Shown here: in pieces, positions 8,101-12,120 of the stretch
Layout: the number at the start of each line of letters is the position of its first letter
How positions within the stretch are numbered: position 1 is the first letter of the stretch
Assembly: GCA_035546355.1 (NCBI GenBank)
Contig: DATKEH010000393.1
Location: 1 to 12,120, forward strand
Direction: 5' to 3'
DNA: 12,120 nucleotides
From: DATKEH01 sp035546355
GTDB taxonomy: Bacteria > Acidobacteriota > Thermoanaerobaculia > Multivoradales > JAIOJS01
Translations under genes and position numbers: made by a program
Notes under the pieces: model-generated
Told to the model about the DNA's origin: nothing
The model's input: only the letters and a program-made list of their open reading frames with translations
Databases searched by the model: none

Positions 8101-8411
8101 TCGACCTCTACGAGCGCGCCGCCAAGGCCTGCGGCGAGCGAGCCGCCGCCGGCGGCCGGATCGAGGTGCGCGACGGCATGCCGCTGTCGGCCGCCGCCGG
8201 CTACGTGGCGCTGCACGTGCGCACGTTCTACGAGCACGGCGAGGCGCTGGGCAAGGCGCACCGCTTCGCCGACGGCTACGCGCTGGTCGAGGAGGGCAAC
8301 CGGCTCGCGGAGCGCCATGGCCTGCCGTCGATCGCCAGCGCCGCGCGCGAGGGTGCGGCGGCGTTGCGCGCCTTCGCGGACGCCGCGGCCCGCCGCCGGC
8401 CACCGAACTGA
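5136..8411 (+). CDS. DUF4062-STAND NTPase-TPR protein (NPHP3/TEP1-like architecture)
   Basis: The protein is about 1,091 residues. Residues 16-190 are a DUF4062 domain (RVFVSSTFRDMRAERDELVKQ, then VDLRWGIT, FLGLLGQRYGW, SVTELEILHGVLN). Next is a STAND P-loop NTPase with Walker A EPGLGKSALL (E280-K285-S286), Walker B VVLVLDGLDQLDD (D381, D384), and VLMATRAGR as the sensor strand. After a winged-helix-like segment (about 610-720) come TPR-type repeats from about 740 to 1060. This order, DUF4062 then NTPase then TPR, is that of animal nephrocystin-3 and, in part, TEP1. In bacteria STAND proteins act as ATP-switched oligomerising sensors, often in phage defence, with repeats recognising the trigger. 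No separate killing domain is evident, so it may be a sensor or scaffold. GTG 5136 lies 36 bases after the promoter-like box; ATG 5178, which begins MRVFVSSTF directly, is an equally plausible start. Neither has a strong Shine-Dalgarno. Confidence 0.88.
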   Translation: MSSPGEVGAALDRVMRVFVSSTFRDMRAERDELVKQVFPRLRRRCERRGVVWGEVDLRWGITDEQKAEGEVLPRCLAQIRGCRPYFLGLLGQRYGWVPLEIDDELVAREPWLAEHRGRSVTELEILHGVLNDPGMAEHAFFYFRSPSYLDTLPGEERDACVEGPTPEEIAQLGAEAAERRAEQRRQNLRALAQRIRASGLPVRDYPHPRALGELVARDLEAVIDRRFPRGSEPPPRDREAAAHQAFVASRARVYIARQEDFARLDAHAAGDGPPLAVVSEPGLGKSALLANWMLRWQADRPRALVLGHFVGASPESSDWAAMLRRLLGELARHRGVEVEPGPAPPATAEGASRSGAEALRLAFANALFMAAEDGPVVLVLDGLDQLDDRDGALDLAWLPERPPPGVRVLMATRAGRPLEEVRRRGWPALDVAPLAPPERERLIAEYLALYAKALSPARVARIAGADAAGSPLYLRLLLEELRQWGDHERLDERLAHYLAASGPVELYKRVLERFAEDYERDRPDLVEEAMSLLWGARRGLAEAELLELLAAPGEPLAQGVWTPLFLAAEAGLQPRGGLLAFAHQALRQAVERAFIGAGAARRRLHLRLADYFAARPPSPRRLDELPWQLAAAGEWTRLAGLLAEPAVLAELWQRAPFDVKGYWARVEAASEERLVASYAPILSRPDEHVVVLPQLAALLFDTVHLDECGRLREVLVEGARQTAAGRALAAALGALAQVRWAQGRLADAEHLREEQERAARQAGDGTALRDALGGRALLLAARAENEAALELQVALEGLCREAGDARGLALSLGNQAAILGASDGGEEALAKLDELERLARERGDRDLLARAMGLRGAAHQTLGERGAAGRAYREQEEACRGLGAWDGVVSSLNNRAAVLFERDLPEQALPLAAEAAAIARRIGWKHGEHAAVLNLAQLHADLREDEEARARYAECETLSRELGDGLTEAMCWLGQARLLVREERYRDAFDLYERAAKACGERAAAGGRIEVRDGMPLSAAAGYVALHVRTFYEHGEALGKAHRFADGYALVEEGNRLAERHGLPSIASAAREGAAALRAFADAAARRRPPN

Positions 8412-8454
8412 GCCTTCATCCGCCGCACAGGGCCGGCTGAACGGCTGGCCGCCG

Positions 8455-8472
8455 GAGACGGTGTAGACTCGC
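8455..8472 (+). promoter_or_regulatory. Promoter-like motif upstream of the RyR gene, shared with 5086-5103
   Basis: GAGACGGTGTAGACTCGC matches 5086-5103 at 15 of 18 positions and holds the same TGTAGACT box. It lies in the 84-bp gap after the STAND gene, 23 bases before the ATG at 8496, with a GAGAGG Shine-Dalgarno in between. The rest of the gap shows nothing else I can name. Confidence 0.5.
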
Positions 8473-8495
8473 TCCAACGACCTGAGAGGGTCAGC

Positions 8496-8977
8496 ATGCA
8501 GACGATCCTGGTCGTCGGCGACCTGCTGTGGGACCACGACCTGGTGAGCCACCCGGGCGCGCCCGGCGGCCACCACGGGGCGCCGCCGCGGACGGTGCTG
8601 CGGCGGCGTGCCGGCGGGGCGTGGTTCCTCGCCGACCTCGCGGGTCTGGCCTGCGCCGACCGCGAGGTGGCGGTGCGGGCGCTGCGGCGCACGCGCGGCG
8701 GCGGCCGAGCCCACACCCTCTGGTCGCTCTTCCCGCGCCACGGCGACGAGCCGCGGGGAGTGGCCGCGGCCGTCGCCATCCACGCGCAGCTCGCCCCCTA
8801 CGGCGTGCCGGTGGTGGTGCGGCTGGCCGAGGACGCGGCCGCCCGGCTCAACCCCAGCCTGGTGCCCTGGGAGATGCTCGCCTCCGACGACCAGGAGGTC
8901 GACCGCGCTCTGGTGCGGGAGATCCCCCGGGCGCTGGCCGAGCTGGGTTTCGCCCTGCGTCGCCGCTCGGTGCCGCG

Positions 8978-8981
<4 letters not shown>
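8496..8981 (+). CDS. RyR-domain protein with a short PfkB/ribokinase-like N-terminus
   Basis: The C-terminal part (residues about 85-158) fits the RyR repeat of ryanodine receptors and its prokaryotic relatives: VAAAVAIHAQLAPYG, then NPSLVPWEML (animal form HPxLVPFxxL), DDQEVDRALVREIPRALAELGF (animal form EKxYDxxxxxxxLKxLxxLGY). The N-terminus, TILVVGDLLWDHDLV followed by RRRAGGAWFLADL, resembles the opening strand and the GGA loop of PfkB-family carbohydrate kinases. The rest of that fold, including its C-terminal catalytic Asp motif, is missing, so kinase activity is not expected. Prokaryotic RyR domains have no firmly assigned ligand; in animals RyR channels respond to cyclic ADP-ribose, which makes the TIR and SLOG neighbours suggestive. 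The gene overlaps the next by four bases (GTGA at 8978-8981), so the two are translationally coupled and probably functional partners. RyR call is good; the kinase-like reading is weaker. Confidence 0.75.
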
Positions 8982-10636
<1,655 letters not shown>

Positions 10637-10661
10637 TCCGACCCGGGCCTGCCGTTCGGCT

Positions 10662-10684
10662 CCCGGCGCCGTCCCGGCGCTGGG
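10662..10684 (+). terminator. Strong GC hairpin after the AAA+ gene
   Basis: A 10-bp stem (10662-10671 with 10675-10684, one G-U pair, loop TCC) starts 26 bases after the AAA+ stop. The bases also form two 11-bp direct units (TCCCGGCGCYG at 10661-10671 and 10672-10682). There is no T-run; I read it as a probable terminator that separates the sensor operon from the next transcription unit. Confidence 0.45.
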
Positions 10685-10751
10685 GATCGTGCCCGCGCTG
10701 CCGCATGGGTCGGGTCGAGGGCTCGTAGCCAGCGGCCGCCGTTCGTGCCAT

Positions 10752-10810
10752 CCGGTGCGTTGGGCCGAGGCGCGCCGGTGCGCGGTGCGACGCACCCCGG
10801 CGACGCACCC
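10752..10810 (+). repeat. Cluster of GGTGCG/CGCACC direct and inverted repeats, candidate upstream activating region
   Basis: Within 59 bp there are three GGTGCG copies (10754-10759, 10777-10782, 10784-10789) and two of the complement CGCACC (10791-10796, 10804-10809). They include the 13-bp palindrome GGTGCGACGCACC (10784-10796), a repeated CCGGTGCG (10752-10759, 10775-10782), and an exact 11-bp direct repeat GCGACGCACCC (10787-10797, 10800-10810). The cluster is centred about 110 bases before the predicted sigma54 start site, a usual distance for an enhancer. No protein here is a clear candidate binder, since the AAA+ protein lacks an HTH. Confidence 0.5.
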
Positions 10811-10864
10811 GACGGTCATCGACAAGCCATTCTCTTGCAATCGTTTGCGGGTGATAGACGCCCC

Positions 10865-10880
10865 TGGCACGCGGCTCGCT
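10865..10880 (+). promoter_or_regulatory. Sigma54 (RpoN) promoter upstream of the FHA-RING/E1 genes
   Basis: CTGGCACG-CGGC-TCGCT matches the sigma54 consensus YTGGCACG-N4-TTGCW at every position except the second T of TTGC. The -24 GG (10866-10867) and -12 GC (10878-10879) have the obligatory spacing. The predicted transcript start is about 10890-10891. It follows an AT-richer patch (about 10818-10860) in an otherwise GC-rich stretch. The gene just upstream encodes a sigma54-type activator, which strongly raises the likelihood. Confidence 0.75.
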
Positions 10881-10892
10881 CCCTGCTCCGGC

Positions 10893-11435
10893 ATGACCGC
10901 TCCGGCCAGCGCCCCCGTCCCGCCCGCCCAGCTGTGGATGCGCGCCGACGACGAGTGGGCGGTACTGCCGGCGAGCGGCGCGCTCGACGTGGGAGTGGCG
11001 CCGCCGCGCGCCGCGGCGGCCGCCGACGCCGGGCCCGGCCGCGTCCTGCTGCTCCCCGGCGCCGGGGGCTGGGCGCTGGTCGCCGGCGCCCGGCGCAGGG
11101 TGCGGGTAGACGGCCTCGCCGTGGGGCTCGGGCTGCGGTGGCTCGCGGACCGCGAGCTGGTGGTGGTCGAGGGGCTGCCGGCCTTGGTCTTCGCGACCGA
11201 GGCGCCGGCGCGCGTCGAGCCTTTCCCGGGCCTCGGCCGCGCGGTCGACTGCCCGCGCTGCCGCCAACCGCTGCGCAACGGGGCGCCGGCGGTACGCTGC
11301 CCGGCACCCGGCTGCGGGCTGTGGCACCACCAGGACGAGGAGCTCTCCTGCTGGTCCTACGCCGGCACCTGCGCCGGCTGCCCGCAGCCCACTGCCCTGG
11401 ACGGCGCCCCGCGCTGGACGCCGGAGGAGCTCTGA
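10893..11435 (+). CDS. FHA-like plus RING-type zinc-finger protein (ubiquitin-like pathway accessory or E3-like)
   Basis: From ATG 10893 the product has 180 residues. Residues about 12-110 look β-rich, with a pattern (GGWALVAGARRRVRVDGLAV, LADRELVVV, ALVFATE) like an FHA domain or a degenerate relative; this is the less certain half. Residues 120-163 form a RING-like zinc site: C120-x2-C123, C136-x4-C141, H145/H146, C153, C160-x2-C163, with CWSYAGTC as in bacterial RING families found near E1/E2 genes. RING proteins usually help transfer a ubiquitin-like protein from E2 to target. The next gene is an E1-like protein one base downstream, supporting this. The start is uncertain: ATG 10893 lies almost on the predicted sigma54 start site and has no Shine-Dalgarno, so translation may be leaderless or begin at ATG 10938. 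Upstream in-frame sequence would cross the promoter and looks non-coding. Confidence 0.72.
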   Translation: MTAPASAPVPPAQLWMRADDEWAVLPASGALDVGVAPPRAAAAADAGPGRVLLLPGAGGWALVAGARRRVRVDGLAVGLGLRWLADRELVVVEGLPALVFATEAPARVEPFPGLGRAVDCPRCRQPLRNGAPAVRCPAPGCGLWHHQDEELSCWSYAGTCAGCPQPTALDGAPRWTPEEL

Positions 11436-11436
11436 G

Positions 11437-12120
11437 GTGAGCGCGGCAGGAGCGACGCTGGCGGTGGTGGGAGCCGGCGGCAACGTCGGCTCGCACCTGG
11501 TGCCCCTGCTGGCGCGGCTGCCGGCGGTGGGCCGCCTGGTGTTGGTGGACCGCGGCAGCTATCAGGCCGCGGACCTGGTGACGCAGGCGATCACGCCGCG
11601 CGACGTGGGGCGTCCCAAGGCGCGGGTGCAGGCGCGCCGGGCGCGCCGGCTGCGGCCGCAGCTGGCGGTGGAAGCCCTGCACGCCGACCTCGCGGCGGTG
11701 CCGCCGGGGCGGCTGCGCGGCGCGGCGCTGCTCGCCTGCCTCGACGGCCGCGCGGCGCGGCAGCGGGTGAACGAGCTGGCGCGCTGGCTGGGGATGCCCT
11801 GGATCGACGGCGGCGTGCGCGCCGACGGCCTGCTCGCCCGCGCCGATCTCTACGGCGCCGGCGAGGAGAGCGCCTGCCTGGAGTGCGCCTGGAGCGAGCA
11901 GGACTACGCCGCCCTGGAGACCGCCGACCCCTGCGGCGAGGGCGAGCCCGCGCCCACCGGCGCGCCGGCGGCCCTGGGCGCCCTCGCCGCCGCCCTGCAG
12001 GCGCTGCTCTGCGGCCGCCTGTTGGCCGGCGAAGCGCCGCCGGCGCTGCCCGAAGGCGGCGACGGCTGGCGAGTGGTGCTGGCGGCCGGGCACGGCCGCG
12101 CCCAGGCCACTAGGCTGCCC
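11437..12120 (+). CDS. ThiF/E1-like adenylyltransferase (3' end outside the window)
   Basis: The frame is open from GTG 11437 to the window end (228 codons), with Shine-Dalgarno GGAGGAG at 11422-11428 and a one-base gap to the previous stop. It is an E1/ThiF/MoeB-type Rossmann protein that would adenylate the C-terminus of a ubiquitin-like partner. Visible motifs are LAVVGAGGNVGSHL (nucleotide loop, residues 8-21), LVLVDRGSY (ribose-binding Asp), DVGRPKA (conserved Lys), LACLDGRAARQRVN (Mg-binding Asp, D103), and ESACLECAWSEQDY with a later DPC, matching the zinc-binding Cys pairs of MoeB/ThiF. The Asn-Leu-x-Arg-Gln motif, whose Arg helps catalysis, reads ADLVTQ, so Asn and Arg are changed. 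Either this is a divergent E1 branch or catalysis is altered. No ubiquitin-like protein, E2 or JAB peptidase is in the window; they would be expected downstream if the system is complete. Confidence 0.83.
   Translation, partial: MSAAGATLAVVGAGGNVGSHLVPLLARLPAVGRLVLVDRGSYQAADLVTQAITPRDVGRPKARVQARRARRLRPQLAVEALHADLAAVPPGRLRGAALLACLDGRAARQRVNELARWLGMPWIDGGVRADGLLARADLYGAGEESACLECAWSEQDYAALETADPCGEGEPAPTGAPAALGALAAALQALLCGRLLAGEAPPALPEGGDGWRVVLAAGHGRAQATRLP

Noticed and set aside
10738..10753. Second sigma54 site on the - strand (TGGCACG reading leftward from about 10751)
   Set aside because: The -12 element is not GC at the required spacing, and it would point back into the sensor genes.
10835..10860. 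Sigma70-type promoter TTGCAA...TAGACG
   Set aside because: The spacer is only 14 bases; the AT-richer patch is better explained as the upstream part of the sigma54 promoter. A weak GCAA-N4-TTGC inverted repeat there is too short to call an operator.
10689..10892. Upstream extension of the FHA-RING frame to ATG 10689
   Set aside because: The added sequence is Arg/Cys-rich with no conserved pattern, runs over the hairpin tail, repeat cluster and sigma54 promoter, and reads as non-coding.

Overview
The window is very G+C-rich throughout and every gene I can support lies on the + strand. Composition, start-codon use (many GTG) and gene content suggest a high-GC, non-enteric soil or sediment bacterium, for example Acidobacteriota (Thermoanaerobaculia-like), Myxococcota or a relative. 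That is a guess from composition and gene style; there is no rRNA or other phylogenetic marker here.

Region 1 (1-2763) is ordinary accessory sequence. It holds the end of a secreted DUF1326 protein with a His-rich insert, an endonuclease V homologue whose catalytic Glu is replaced by Ala, a metallophosphoesterase pseudogene with an internal deletion and frameshift, and an exported DinB-fold protein.

Region 2 (about 2880-10636) is the interesting part: TIR-helical-repeat protein, stand-alone SLOG (DprA/LOG-like) protein, DUF4062-STAND NTPase-TPR protein (architecture like animal NPHP3/TEP1), RyR-domain protein, and a sigma54-type AAA+ ATPase with a private N-terminal domain and no C-terminal Fis-type DNA-binding domain. 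TIR, SLOG and RyR are families tied to nucleotide second messengers, and STAND and TIR proteins are common in immunity. Two transcription starts in the block, upstream of the STAND and RyR genes, share an 18-bp motif (15/18 identical) containing TAGACT.

Region 3 (10637-12120): after a strong GC hairpin following the AAA+ gene comes a 256-bp intergenic stretch. It has a cluster of direct and inverted GGTGCG/CGCACC repeats, a short AT-richer patch, and a near-consensus sigma54 promoter (TGGCACG-N4-TCGCT, 10865-10880). That promoter lies directly before a two-gene unit that runs off the window: an FHA-like plus RING-type zinc-finger protein, then an E1/ThiF-like adenylyltransferase.

The model I infer: TIR, SLOG, STAND and RyR proteins form a sensing and signalling module that activates the sigma54 ATPase, which then switches on a ubiquitin-like conjugation operon from the sigma54 promoter. 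The layout resembles RtcR placed beside the sigma54-dependent rtcBA operon, but with immune-type sensors and a ubiquitin-like output. The parts are seen in the sequence; the wiring is inference.
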